Below, in pieces: positions 43,718 through 51,714 of a DNA stretch of 64,000 bases. Every line of letters begins with the position of its first letter. Position 1 is the stretch's first letter. Below the pieces are notes generated by a model that was not told the DNA's origin, did not search any database, and saw nothing but the letters and a program-made list of their open reading frames with translations. The DNA comes from Streptomyces pseudovenezuelae (GTDB taxonomy: Bacteria; Actinomycetota; Actinomycetes; Streptomycetales; Streptomycetaceae): assembly GCF_029892565.1 (NCBI RefSeq), contig NZ_JARXVH010000002.1, positions 1 to 64,000 on the forward strand, in the 5' to 3' direction. Made by a program: the position numbers and the translations under genes.

Positions 43718-44896
43718 ATGCGCACGACGGTCGGCATCATCGGCGGCGGCCCCGCCGGGCTGCTCCTCGCCCGGCTGCTGCACCGCGCGGGCCTCGACTG
43801 CGTCGTCCTGGAGGCCCGGACGCGGGAGTACGTCGAGCAGCGCCAGCGCGCCGGAATGCTGGAGCAGGGCACGGTGGACGCCCTGCGCGAGGCCGGCGCC
43901 GCCGACCGCCTCGGCGCCGAGGGCCTGGTCCACCAGGGCATCGAGCTGCGCTTCGACCGCGAACGCCACCACATCGACTTCCCGGCCCTCACCGGCGGCC
44001 GCACGGTCACCATCTACGCCCAGACCGAGATCGTGAAGGACCTGGTCGCCCTCCAACTGGTCGAGGGGCCACCGCTGTTGTTCGAGGCGGAGGCCCTCGC
44101 GGTCGAGAAGCCGGAGAGCGAGGCACCGGTCGTCCGGTTCGTGCACGAGGGCCGCGAGCAGACACTGAGCTGCGACTGGGTGATCGGCTGCGACGGCTTC
44201 CACGGCATCGCGCGCGGCACCTTCCCGGCCGAGGTGTCACGCTCGTACGCGCACGACTACCCGTACTCCTGGCTCGGTGTCCTGGCCGATGTGGCGCCGT
44301 CCTGCGACGAGTTGATCTACGCGCGAGGGGAGGGCGGTTTCGCCCTGCACAGCATGCGCTCCGCGCACGTCTCACGCCTGTATCTGCAGGTCCCCAACGA
44401 CACCGACCCCGACGACTGGCCCGACGAGCGCATCTGGGACGAACTCGCCGCCCGCTTCGCCGTCGACGCCGACTGGACCCTCAAGCGCGGTCCGATCACC
44501 GCCAAGTCCGTGACGCCGATGCGGAGTTACGTCCACGAACCGATGCGCCTGGGGCGGCTGCTGCTGGCGGGCGACGCCGCGCACATCGTGCCGCCGACCG
44601 GCGCCAAGGGACTCAACCTCGCCGTCTCCGACGTCCGCGTCCTGGCCCGCGCGTTCACCGAACTGCACCGCACGGGCTCCGAGCGACTCCTGGACACCTA
44701 CTCCGAGGCATGCCTCGCGCGCGTGTGGCAGGCCACGCGCTTCTCGTACGACATGACAAGGATGCTGCATGCTCAGCCGGACGGGGACGCGTTCGAGAAC
44801 CGGATACAGCTCGCGCGTCTGCGCCGAATCACCGCGTCCCGGCACGCGGCCGCCGAACTGGCCGCCAACTACACGGGACTTCCACTCCAGGGTTGA
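43718..44896 (+). CDS. pobA: 4-hydroxybenzoate 3-monooxygenase
   Basis: A 392-residue flavoprotein hydroxylase; the usual length is about 394. Motifs are GGGPAG (residues 9-14), the linker EQRQRAGMLEQGTVDALREA, CDWVIGCDGFHG (DG motif) and LLAGDAAHIVPPTGAKGLNLA. It converts 4-hydroxybenzoate to protocatechuate with NAD(P)H and O2. AGGAGG lies 6 bp before ATG 43718. No pca ring-cleavage genes are near; those must lie elsewhere. It ends 3 bp from the convergent thioredoxin gene. Confidence 0.93.
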   Translation: MRTTVGIIGGGPAGLLLARLLHRAGLDCVVLEARTREYVEQRQRAGMLEQGTVDALREAGAADRLGAEGLVHQGIELRFDRERHHIDFPALTGGRTVTIYAQTEIVKDLVALQLVEGPPLLFEAEALAVEKPESEAPVVRFVHEGREQTLSCDWVIGCDGFHGIARGTFPAEVSRSYAHDYPYSWLGVLADVAPSCDELIYARGEGGFALHSMRSAHVSRLYLQVPNDTDPDDWPDERIWDELAARFAVDADWTLKRGPITAKSVTPMRSYVHEPMRLGRLLLAGDAAHIVPPTGAKGLNLAVSDVRVLARAFTELHRTGSERLLDTYSEACLARVWQATRFSYDMTRMLHAQPDGDAFENRIQLARLRRITASRHAAAELAANYTGLPLQG

Positions 44897-44899
44897 GTC

Positions 44900-45286
44900 C
44901 TACTCGCCGTTCTGCTCGGCCTGCGCCTGCTGCTCGGCGACGGCCTTGCGGACCTCGTCCATGTCGAGCTTGCGGGCCTGGCCGATGACGTCGGTCAGGG
45001 CGGCCTCCGGCAGGGCGCCCGCCTGGGCGTACACGGCGACCTGGTCACGCACGATCATCAGCGTCGGGATCGACTGGATGCCGAAGGCGGCGGCGAGCTC
45101 CGGCTGCGCCTCGGTGTCGATCTTGCCGAACACCAGGTCCGGGTTCTCCTCGGCGGCCTTGTCGTAGATCGGGGCGAACATACGGCACGGCCCGCACCAG
45201 GCTGCCCAGAAGTCGAGCAGGACGAATTCGTTGTCCGTGACCGTCTGGTCGAAGTTCTCCTTGGTGAGCTCCACGGTGCTGCTCAT
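44900..45286 (-). CDS. trxA: Thioredoxin
   Basis: A 128-residue thioredoxin with the WCGPC active site (Cys31, Cys34) and the cis-proline region IPTLMI. It carries an extra Lys/Glu/Gln-rich tail of about 20 residues beyond the normal fold. ATG 45286. The divergent Lpd-like flavoprotein may be a redox neighbour. Probably a secondary thioredoxin rather than the housekeeping one. Confidence 0.93.
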   Translation of the reverse strand: MSSTVELTKENFDQTVTDNEFVLLDFWAAWCGPCRMFAPIYDKAAEENPDLVFGKIDTEAQPELAAAFGIQSIPTLMIVRDQVAVYAQAGALPEAALTDVIGQARKLDMDEVRKAVAEQQAQAEQNGE

Positions 45287-45370
45287 GACGTGTATCCCTA
45301 CTTCCTCGGTGTCGGGGCGAAGCCGTCGGCACAACGCGGCCGACCGGTCACGTATTCCGCGCCCCTACCC

Positions 45371-45389
45371 GTGTGGCCTCCGGCCACAC
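45371..45389. promoter_or_regulatory. Inverted repeat GTGTGGCC-TCC-GGCCACAC
   Basis: Two perfect 8-bp arms (45371-45378, 45382-45389) separated by 3 bp lie 20 bp before the Lpd-like start and 85 bp before the thioredoxin start. Probably an operator for the divergent pair, or a small hairpin in the leader. Confidence 0.5.
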
Positions 45390-45408
45390 CACCCACCAGA
45401 CTGAGCCC

Positions 45409-46842
45409 ATGACGGAAACGGAATCCATCGCGTACGACGTAGTGGTGCTCGGGGCCGGGCCCGTGGGGGAGAACGTCGCGGACCGCACCCGTGCGGCCGG
45501 ACTCTCCACCGCGATCGTGGAGAGCGAACTCGTCGGAGGCGAATGCTCGTACTGGGCGTGCATGCCCAGCAAGGCTCTGCTGCGCCCGGTGATCGCCCAG
45601 GCGGACGCCCGCCGGCTGCCGGGCCTCAGTCAGGCCGTACAGGGCCCGCTCGACGCGGCCGCGGTTCTCGCCAGGCGGGACTACTTCACCTCCCACTGGA
45701 AAGACGACGGCCAGGTCGGCTGGCTCGACGGCATCGGCGCCGACCTCTACCGCGGCCACGGCCGCCTCGCCGGACCCCGCACGGTCACGGTGACCGGCCC
45801 CGACGGGACCGTGCGGACGCTGACCGCCCGGCACGCGGTCGCCGTCGCCACGGGCACCGGTGCCGCACTGCCCGACCTGCCCGGACTCGCGGAGGTCCGC
45901 CCCTGGACCAGCCGCGAGGCCACCAGCGCCGAGGCGGCGCCGGGCCGGCTGGTCGTGGTCGGCGGCGGTGTGGTCGCCACCGAGATGGCCACGGCCTGGC
46001 AGGCCCTCGGCTCGCGCGTCACCCTCCTCGTCCGCGGCAAGGGCCTGCTCAACCGCATGGAGCCCTTCGCCGGCGAACTGATCGCCGAGGCGCTCACGGC
46101 GGCCGGCGTCGACGTGCGCACCGGCACCTCGGTCGAGTCCGTGACCCGCGAGAACGGCACGGTCGTGGTCGTCACCGGCCAGGGAGACCGCATCGAGGCC
46201 GACGAGATCCTCTTCGCCACCGGCCGCGTCCCGCGGACCGAGGACATCGGCCTGGACACGGTCGGCCTGGCACCCGGCTCCTGGCTCACCGTCGACGACA
46301 GCCTCCGCGTCACCGGCAGCCAGTGGCTCTACGCGGTCGGCGACGTCAACCACCGCGCCCTGCTCACCCACCAGGGCAAGTACCAGGCCCGGATCGCGGG
46401 CGCCGCCATCGCCGCCCGCGCCTCCGGCGTACCGCTCCTGGAGACCGACCCGTGGGGCGCGCACGCGGCCACCGCCGACCACAGCGCCGTGCCGCAGGTC
46501 GTCTTCACCGACCCGGAGGCGGCAGCCGTCGGCCTCTCGCTCGCGGAGGCCGAACAGGCCGGACGCCGGGTGCGGGCCGTCGACGTCGAGTTCTCCTCGG
46601 TGGCCGGCGCGGGCCTGTACGGGGACGACTACCGGGGCAAGGCCCGCCTGGTCGTCGACCTCGAACGCGAGATCCTGCTCGGCGTCACCTTCGTCGGCCC
46701 CGGCGTCGGCGAACTGATCCACTCGGCGACCGTCGCGGTCGCCGGCGAGGTGCCGGTCAGCCGCCTCTGGCATGCGGTGCCGTCCTACCCGACGCTCAGC
46801 GAGGTGTGGCTGCGTCTGCTGGAGGCGTACCGCGACAACTGA
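45409..46842 (+). CDS. Pyridine nucleotide-disulfide oxidoreductase (Lpd/MerA-like)
   Basis: A 477-residue class I flavoprotein disulfide reductase. FAD motif GAGPVGENVA near residue 15, redox disulfide GGECSYWACMPSK (Cys46, Cys51), NAD(P) motif VVGGGVVATEMA and the C-terminal HAVPSYPTLSE with the His-Glu pair. The sequence CSYWAC departs from CLNVGC of true dihydrolipoyl dehydrogenase and resembles actinobacterial LpdA-type quinone reductases. Physiological acceptor unknown. Divergent from thioredoxin. Confidence 0.88.
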   Translation: MTETESIAYDVVVLGAGPVGENVADRTRAAGLSTAIVESELVGGECSYWACMPSKALLRPVIAQADARRLPGLSQAVQGPLDAAAVLARRDYFTSHWKDDGQVGWLDGIGADLYRGHGRLAGPRTVTVTGPDGTVRTLTARHAVAVATGTGAALPDLPGLAEVRPWTSREATSAEAAPGRLVVVGGGVVATEMATAWQALGSRVTLLVRGKGLLNRMEPFAGELIAEALTAAGVDVRTGTSVESVTRENGTVVVVTGQGDRIEADEILFATGRVPRTEDIGLDTVGLAPGSWLTVDDSLRVTGSQWLYAVGDVNHRALLTHQGKYQARIAGAAIAARASGVPLLETDPWGAHAATADHSAVPQVVFTDPEAAAVGLSLAEAEQAGRRVRAVDVEFSSVAGAGLYGDDYRGKARLVVDLEREILLGVTFVGPGVGELIHSATVAVAGEVPVSRLWHAVPSYPTLSEVWLRLLEAYRDN

Positions 46843-46863
46843 CGTCCACCACAGGGAAGTTCA

Positions 46864-46896
46864 CGCGGGGACCACCGACTCCAGGTGGTCCCCGCG
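46864..46896. terminator. Hairpin terminator, 13-bp perfect stem
   Basis: CGCGGGGACCACC (46864-46876) pairs with GGTGGTCCCCGCG (46884-46896) across a 7-base loop, between the convergent Lpd-like and deformylase genes. Confidence 0.85.
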
Positions 46897-46904
46897 CCCT
46901 GTCC

Positions 46905-47549
46905 CTACGGCAGTTGGAAGCCGAGTTCCCGCGCGGCCTCCTCCGGCGTCGGCCGGGCCCACCGCTCCGCCATCGCCTCGTTGGAGGACAGTGAACGCAG
47001 CTCGGCGCGGTCCAGATAGATCGTGCCGTCGAGATGGTCCGTCTCGTGCTGCACGATCCGCGCCGGCCAGCCGGTGAACACCTCGTCCACCGCGCGCCCG
47101 TGCTCGTCCTCGCCCGTCAGCCGCACCTCAGCATGGCGTGCCACCACCGCCTGCCACCCCGGCACGCTCAGGCAGCCCTCGAAGAACGCGGCCCGCGCGG
47201 TGCCGACGGGCTCGTACGACGGATTGACCAGCACCCGGAACGGCTGCGGCACCCGGCCCCGGGCGATCCGCACCTCGTCCGGCACCGGCGCCGGGTCCTC
47301 GATCACCGCGATCCGCAGCGGTACACCGACCTGCGGCGCGGCCAGGCCCACGCCCGGCGCCGCGTGCATGGTGACCCGCAGGGCCTCGACGAAACGGGCC
47401 AGCAGCGCGGGGTCCAGCTGACCGTCGAAGCGCTCGGTGCCCTTGCGCAGTACCGGGTCACCGGCGGCCACGATCGGCAACGGGCCGTCGGTGGCGAGGA
47501 GTTCCTCGACCAGGTCGGCAAGGGGTGCGGGGTCACGGGGAGTTGCCAT
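46905..47549 (-). CDS. def: Peptide deformylase
   Basis: A 214-residue metallo-deformylase with all three family motifs: GVGLAAPQVG (residues 66-75), EGCLSVPG (Cys126) and QHETDHLDG (His168, Glu169, His172), which hold the Fe2+/Zn2+. Removes the formyl group from nascent proteins. It is stand-alone, not next to fmt, so probably one of several paralogues. ATG 47549. Confidence 0.95.
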   Translation of the reverse strand: MATPRDPAPLADLVEELLATDGPLPIVAAGDPVLRKGTERFDGQLDPALLARFVEALRVTMHAAPGVGLAAPQVGVPLRIAVIEDPAPVPDEVRIARGRVPQPFRVLVNPSYEPVGTARAAFFEGCLSVPGWQAVVARHAEVRLTGEDEHGRAVDEVFTGWPARIVQHETDHLDGTIYLDRAELRSLSSNEAMAERWARPTPEEAARELGFQLP

Positions 47550-47696
47550 CGAGCCAGGATGCCATGACGTTCCGCCACGACCGTTGCGCCGTGTGACGCA
47601 GGCCACTTGTGTCGCCGGGAACTCGACGCCCTCCGCCCCCGACTACTGGACCGCTACAGCCACACACCGTCCCTGTCCCCCCCGGAGATCCCGCCG

Positions 47697-49094
47697 ATGT
47701 CCACCGCTCCCTCGACCACCACGGACGAGGCCCCGAAACCGGCCGCCGCCGTCCCCGCGCCGACCCCCTCCAGATGGGCCCCGCTGCGCCCCCTGGTGCT
47801 GCGCCTGCACTTCTACGCCGGAGTGTTCGTCGCACCGTTCCTGCTCGTCGCCGCCGTCACCGGCTTCCTCTACGCCGGCGCGTTCCAGGCCGAGAAGCTC
47901 GTGTACGCCCACGAGATGACCGTCTCGAAGGTCGGCGACACCAAGCTGCCCATATCCGAGCAGGTGACCGCCGCCCGCAAGGCCCACCCCGACGGCACCG
48001 TGTCCGCCGTACGCCCCTCGCCGGAGTCCGACGCCACCACCCGGGTGCTGCTGTCGGGCGTCGCGGGCATCGACCCGGACCACTCGCTCGCCGTCTTCGT
48101 CGACCCCTACACCGGCGAGGTGCGCGGCGCGCTCGAACAGTACGGCTCGACCGGCGCGTTGCCCCTGCGCACCTGGATCGACGAGTTCCACCGGGATCTG
48201 CACCTCGGCGACACCGGCCGGCTCTACAGCGAGTTCGCCGCGAGCTGGCTGTGGGTCATCGCGGGCGGCGGCCTGGTGCTGTGGTTCTCCCGCCGCCGGG
48301 CACTGCGCAAGGTGCGCGGCACCAGCGGCCGTCGGCGCACACTCGGTCTGCACGGCACCGTCGGCGTCTGGGCGGCGGCCGGGTTCATCTTCCTCTCGGC
48401 GACCGGCCTGACCTGGTCGACGTACGCCGGCGCGAACATCGACGAACTCCGCACCTCGCTCGGCCAGTCCACCCCGTCGGTCTCGGCGACGGCCGGCGGC
48501 GAGCACGCCGGACACGGGGCGGCCACCGCCACCGGCGACGCCGAACACGGGGTGGGCCTCGACACGGTGCTCGCGGCGGCCCGCGCCAAGGGTCTCACCG
48601 ACCCCGTCGAGATCGTCCCGCCCGCCGACGAGAACTCCGCGTACGTCGTCCGCCAGGTCCAGCGCAGCTGGCCAGAGAAGCAGGACTCCGTCGCCGTGGA
48701 CCCGACCAGCGGCGAGGTCACCGACGAACTCCGGTTCGCCGACCACCCGTTGCTCGCCAAGCTGACCCGCTGGGGCATCGACCTGCACACCGGCGTCCTG
48801 TTCGGACTGGTCAACCAGATCGCCCTGATGCTGCTCGCGGGCTCCCTGATCCTGCTGATCGTCTGGGGCTACCGCATGTGGTGGCAGCGCGGCCGGGGTT
48901 CCTCCTTCGGCCGGCCCATCCCGCGGGGCGCCTGGCAGAACGTGCCCCCGCAGATCCTCGTCCCGTGCGTCGCCGTCATCGCCGTCCTCGGCTACTTCGT
49001 GCCGCTGCTCGGCATTCCCCTGGCCGCCTTCATCGCGGCCGACATCCTGCTGGGCGAGATCGCCCACCGGCGGGGGACAGGGGCGTCTCGATGA
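47697..49094 (+). CDS. PepSY-associated membrane protein (siderophore-reductase-like)
   Basis: A 465-residue protein with four predicted membrane helices: after residue 35 (LHFYAGVFVAPFLLVAAVTG), near 185, near 225 and near 370. Two external loops hold PepSY-type segments; one loop contains a His-rich GEHAGHGAATATGDAEH. This layout (PiuB/FpvG-like) is found in proteins that reduce ferric siderophores or bind heme or copper. ATG 47697 with GGAG 9 bp upstream. No partner gene adjacent. Confidence 0.85.
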   Translation: MSTAPSTTTDEAPKPAAAVPAPTPSRWAPLRPLVLRLHFYAGVFVAPFLLVAAVTGFLYAGAFQAEKLVYAHEMTVSKVGDTKLPISEQVTAARKAHPDGTVSAVRPSPESDATTRVLLSGVAGIDPDHSLAVFVDPYTGEVRGALEQYGSTGALPLRTWIDEFHRDLHLGDTGRLYSEFAASWLWVIAGGGLVLWFSRRRALRKVRGTSGRRRTLGLHGTVGVWAAAGFIFLSATGLTWSTYAGANIDELRTSLGQSTPSVSATAGGEHAGHGAATATGDAEHGVGLDTVLAAARAKGLTDPVEIVPPADENSAYVVRQVQRSWPEKQDSVAVDPTSGEVTDELRFADHPLLAKLTRWGIDLHTGVLFGLVNQIALMLLAGSLILLIVWGYRMWWQRGRGSSFGRPIPRGAWQNVPPQILVPCVAVIAVLGYFVPLLGIPLAAFIAADILLGEIAHRRGTGASR

Positions 49095-49098
49095 CAGA

Positions 49099-49140
49099 CG
49101 ACCCCCGTGCCACCTCGGTACGGAGGTGACCCGGGGGTCG
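49099..49140. terminator. Long interrupted hairpin terminator
   Basis: CGACCCCCG (49099-49107) pairs with CGGGGGTCG (49132-49140), and an inner CACCTC (49111-49116) with GAGGTG (49123-49128), separated by a 3x3 internal loop. Between convergent PepSY and TPR genes. Confidence 0.75.
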
Positions 49141-49155
49141 GTCGTGCGGTGTGGC

Positions 49156-49503
49156 TCAGACCTGCTCGAAGTCGCCCGCGAGCGCCGAAGCGATGCGCAG
49201 GTGCGAGTCGGCCTCGTCGTCCCGGCTCTGCCGCTGCAGCGTGCGGCCGAGCAGCAGCCGGGCGTAGTGCTCCACCGGATCGCGCTCGACGATGACGCGC
49301 AACTCGCTCTCCGCGCGCTTCAGTTGGGCCGAGTGGTAGTAGGCCCGCGCCAGCAGCAGCCGGGGTCCGGTCTGCTCCGGCACCTCCTCGACCAGCCCGT
49401 CCAGCACCCGCGCGGCGGCCGTGAAGTCCTTGGCGTCGAAGAACAGCTGCGCGCGCTCCCTGCGCTCCGCCGGTGTTCCGTGGTCGTAGTACGTGGTGTC
49501 CAC
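49156..49503 (-). CDS. Small tetratricopeptide-repeat protein
   Basis: A 115-residue helical protein with about two and a half TPR units (AQLFFDAKDFTAAARVLDGL, LLLARAYYHSAQLKRAESEL). Start GTG 49503 follows AAGGAGG. It lies downstream of two MarR-type genes on the same strand (79 bp gap). Likely a protein-binding adaptor; partners unknown. Confidence 0.85.
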   Translation of the reverse strand: MDTTYYDHGTPAERRERAQLFFDAKDFTAAARVLDGLVEEVPEQTGPRLLLARAYYHSAQLKRAESELRVIVERDPVEHYARLLLGRTLQRQSRDDEADSHLRIASALAGDFEQV

Positions 49504-49582
49504 TCGTTGCCTCCTTCGGGCTGCACAACCGGGGGAGGTGATTGAATATTCCACTACCTTGTGGGCGTCGGACGGGTGTGCC

Positions 49583-50020
49583 TCAGGAGCGGCGCGCGGC
49601 CAGCTCCGCGTTCGCCCGCGCGGTCACCTGGGCCAGCACACGGCCGGCCGCCGCCAGGTCCTCGGCCGGGATACCGGCGTAGATCCGGGCGGATATCTCC
49701 CCGACCTCGGCCGACACCTCGGCGTAGTACGTCTGCCCGGCGTCCGTGAGCCGGACCTGCGAGGCCTCGGCCGCCAGCAGCCCCTTCGCGATCAGCTCGT
49801 CGAGGACGCCCTGCGTCTCGGCCGTGCCGACCTTGAGCGCGTCGGCGATCTCCTCGGCCAGCGCGTCACGCTCGACCGGTGCCCCGGTGACGCGGCCCAG
49901 GGTGATCTGCTGCTCGAAGGTGGCGTCGTGGTCGGCCAGGACGCTCTCCAGGACGGCGCGCCCCGCGTAGTGGGCCAGGCCGATGACGCGGCCGTTGGTG
50001 GTGGGTGTGGTGGTGGTCAT
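49583..50020 (-). CDS. MarR-like winged-helix protein
   Basis: A 145-residue protein with a winged-helix-like core (LAEEIADALKVGTAETQGVL, LIAKGLLAAEASQVRLTDAG) flanked by helices, as in MarR relatives. Its recognition helix is less basic than usual. It starts at ATG 50020, 4 bp inside the preceding MarR gene (ATGA), so both are co-translated. It may heterodimerise with or antagonise its neighbour; this is inference. Confidence 0.75.
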   Translation of the reverse strand: MTTTTPTTNGRVIGLAHYAGRAVLESVLADHDATFEQQITLGRVTGAPVERDALAEEIADALKVGTAETQGVLDELIAKGLLAAEASQVRLTDAGQTYYAEVSAEVGEISARIYAGIPAEDLAAAGRVLAQVTARANAELAARRS

Positions 50021-50541
50021 GACTGCTCCGTCTCGTTGTCGTCGTGCTCGTTGTCGTCGTGCGCGGCGAACGTGAAGGGGTCCAGGGGTGCGTCGAGCAG
50101 GGTCGCCAGATCGCGCGAGAACTCCTTGGCGCGCGGGCTGTCGAGACCGCCGAGCGGCTCCAGCAACTGCTGCAACAGCCCCTGTACGACCTTGATCGCG
50201 CGCCCGGTGACCTCGCGGCCCTGCTCGGTGAGCGCCAGTTGTACGGCGCGGGGGTCCCGTGGGTCCCGGGCCCGCTCGACCAGGCCGGCCGCCTCCAGCG
50301 CGCGCGCCAGCTTGGACACGTAGAGCGGCTCCAGGCCCGTGATGTCGGCGAGGCGCCGCTGGCTGGGGCGCTCGTCGGCCCGCCGCAGTCCGTACAGCGA
50401 GGCCACCAGCACGTACTGCGCGTGGGTCAGCCCCAGCGGGGCCACCGCCCGGTCGACCGCGACCCGCCACTTCATCGACAGACGCCACACCAGTGCACCG
50501 GGCGTCGCCTTCTCCGAACCTGCGCTGGAACCCTTGCTCAT
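50017..50541 (-). CDS. MarR-family transcriptional regulator
   Basis: A 174-residue MarR regulator with the core RRLADITGLEPLYVSKLARAL and wing ERARDPRDPRAVQLALTEQG, and an acidic Asp/Glu/Asn-rich tail (DDNEHDDNE). ATG 50541. Two identical 14-bp direct repeats sit immediately upstream. Heads an operon with the MarR-like gene and perhaps the TPR gene. Confidence 0.92.
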   Translation of the reverse strand: MSKGSSAGSEKATPGALVWRLSMKWRVAVDRAVAPLGLTHAQYVLVASLYGLRRADERPSQRRLADITGLEPLYVSKLARALEAAGLVERARDPRDPRAVQLALTEQGREVTGRAIKVVQGLLQQLLEPLGGLDSPRAKEFSRDLATLLDAPLDPFTFAAHDDNEHDDNETEQS

Positions 50542-50554
50542 GACGGATACAGTA

Positions 50555-50583
50555 CATGGCTACTATGTCCATGGCTACTATGT
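50555..50583 (-). promoter_or_regulatory. Tandem identical repeats ACATAGTAGCCATG (MarR operator candidates)
   Basis: The plus-strand word CATGGCTACTATGT occurs at 50555-50568 and 50570-50583, a 15-bp period. Each is a weak dyad with ACAT..ATGT ends. They start 14 bp before the MarR gene and would overlap its promoter. Confidence 0.7.
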
Positions 50584-50640
50584 TTCGGACGGACCCGACG
50601 GACCGGCAAACCCCGTTCGGTATCGCCCGGACGGCCCGGA

Positions 50641-50670
50641 CTGACGGAACGGCTCTGACGGGTCTAGGTT
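50641..50670 (+). promoter_or_regulatory. Promoter for a probably leaderless pirin mRNA
   Basis: CTGACG (50641-50646), 18 bp, then TAGGTT (50665-50670) ends 7 bp before the pirin ATG at 50678. A start of transcription 7 bp beyond the -10 would fall on the start codon itself, and no RBS is present. Confidence 0.55.
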
Positions 50671-50677
50671 GTGGGAC

Positions 50678-51643
50678 ATGAGCAATCTTGATCGCGAGGC
50701 GGTTCCCGCCCTGTGCGGTGGTCGTGGCTTCGTGGTGGCGGAGCCCGTGCGTGAACTTCTCAGCCCTCGTCGGGTACAGCTCGGCGCGTCCACGGAAGTC
50801 CGCCGTCTGCTGCCCAACCTGGGTCGCCGGATGGTCGGTGCCTGGTGCTTCGTCGATCATTACGGCCCCGACGACATCGCCGACGAACCCGGCATGCAGG
50901 TCCCGCCGCACCCGCACATGGGCCTGCAGACGGTGAGTTGGCTGCACGAGGGCGAGGTGCTGCACCGGGACTCCACCGGCAGCCTGCAGACGATCCGCCC
51001 GCGCGAACTCGGCCTGATGACCTCCGGCCGCGCGATCAGCCACTCCGAGGAGAGCCCGAGTCAGCACGCCCGGCTCCTGCACGGCGCGCAGCTGTGGGTC
51101 GCCCTCCCGGACGGCCACCGCCACACCGACCCGCGCTTCGAGCACCACGCCGAACTGCCGGTCGTCACGGCACCGGGCCTCAAGGCCACCCTGATCCTCG
51201 GCGACCTCGACGGCGCGACCTCGCCCGGCACGGCGTACACCCCGATCGTCGGCGCCGACCTGACGCTCGCCGGCGGGGCGGACGTACGCATCCCGCTGGA
51301 GCGGGACTTCGAGTACGCCGTCCTCGCGATGTCCGGCGAGACCCGCGTCGACGGTGTGCCGCTGCTGCCGGGCTCGATGCTCTACCTCGGCTGCGGCCGC
51401 GACGAACTGCCGGTGCGGGCCGAGTCGGACGCCGGTCTGATGCTCCTGGGAGGTGAGCCGTTCGAGGAGGAACTGATCATGTTCTGGAACTGGATCGGGC
51501 GGTCCCAGGAAGAGATCGTGCAGGCTCGTGAGGACTGGATGACAGGGTCGCGCTTCGGCGAGGTGAAGGGGTACGACGGCGACCCGATGCCGGCGCCCGA
51601 ACTGCCGCCGGTGGCGTTGAAGCCGCGAGGCAGGGTGCGCTGA
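50678..51643 (+). CDS. Pirin-family protein
   Basis: A 321-residue bicupin. The N-terminal cupin has the pirin metal-site region PHPHMGLQTVSWL with two His, plus later ISHSEESP and HGAQLWVALP. Pirins bind Fe and in some bacteria act as quercetinases or as modulators of pyruvate metabolism. ATG 50678 has no RBS; the promoter suggests a leaderless transcript. Divergent from the MarR operon. Confidence 0.92.
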   Translation: MSNLDREAVPALCGGRGFVVAEPVRELLSPRRVQLGASTEVRRLLPNLGRRMVGAWCFVDHYGPDDIADEPGMQVPPHPHMGLQTVSWLHEGEVLHRDSTGSLQTIRPRELGLMTSGRAISHSEESPSQHARLLHGAQLWVALPDGHRHTDPRFEHHAELPVVTAPGLKATLILGDLDGATSPGTAYTPIVGADLTLAGGADVRIPLERDFEYAVLAMSGETRVDGVPLLPGSMLYLGCGRDELPVRAESDAGLMLLGGEPFEEELIMFWNWIGRSQEEIVQAREDWMTGSRFGEVKGYDGDPMPAPELPPVALKPRGRVR

Positions 51644-51714
51644 GCCGCTGAGCGCCCACCTGCTCCGCTCGCATTGTGGGCGCGGGCGACTCCGGCGCGC
51701 TCACGGCACACGAC

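Noticed and set aside
44897..44899. Terminator between pobA and thioredoxin
   Set aside because: The genes are 3 bp apart and no stem-loop is visible at their junction.
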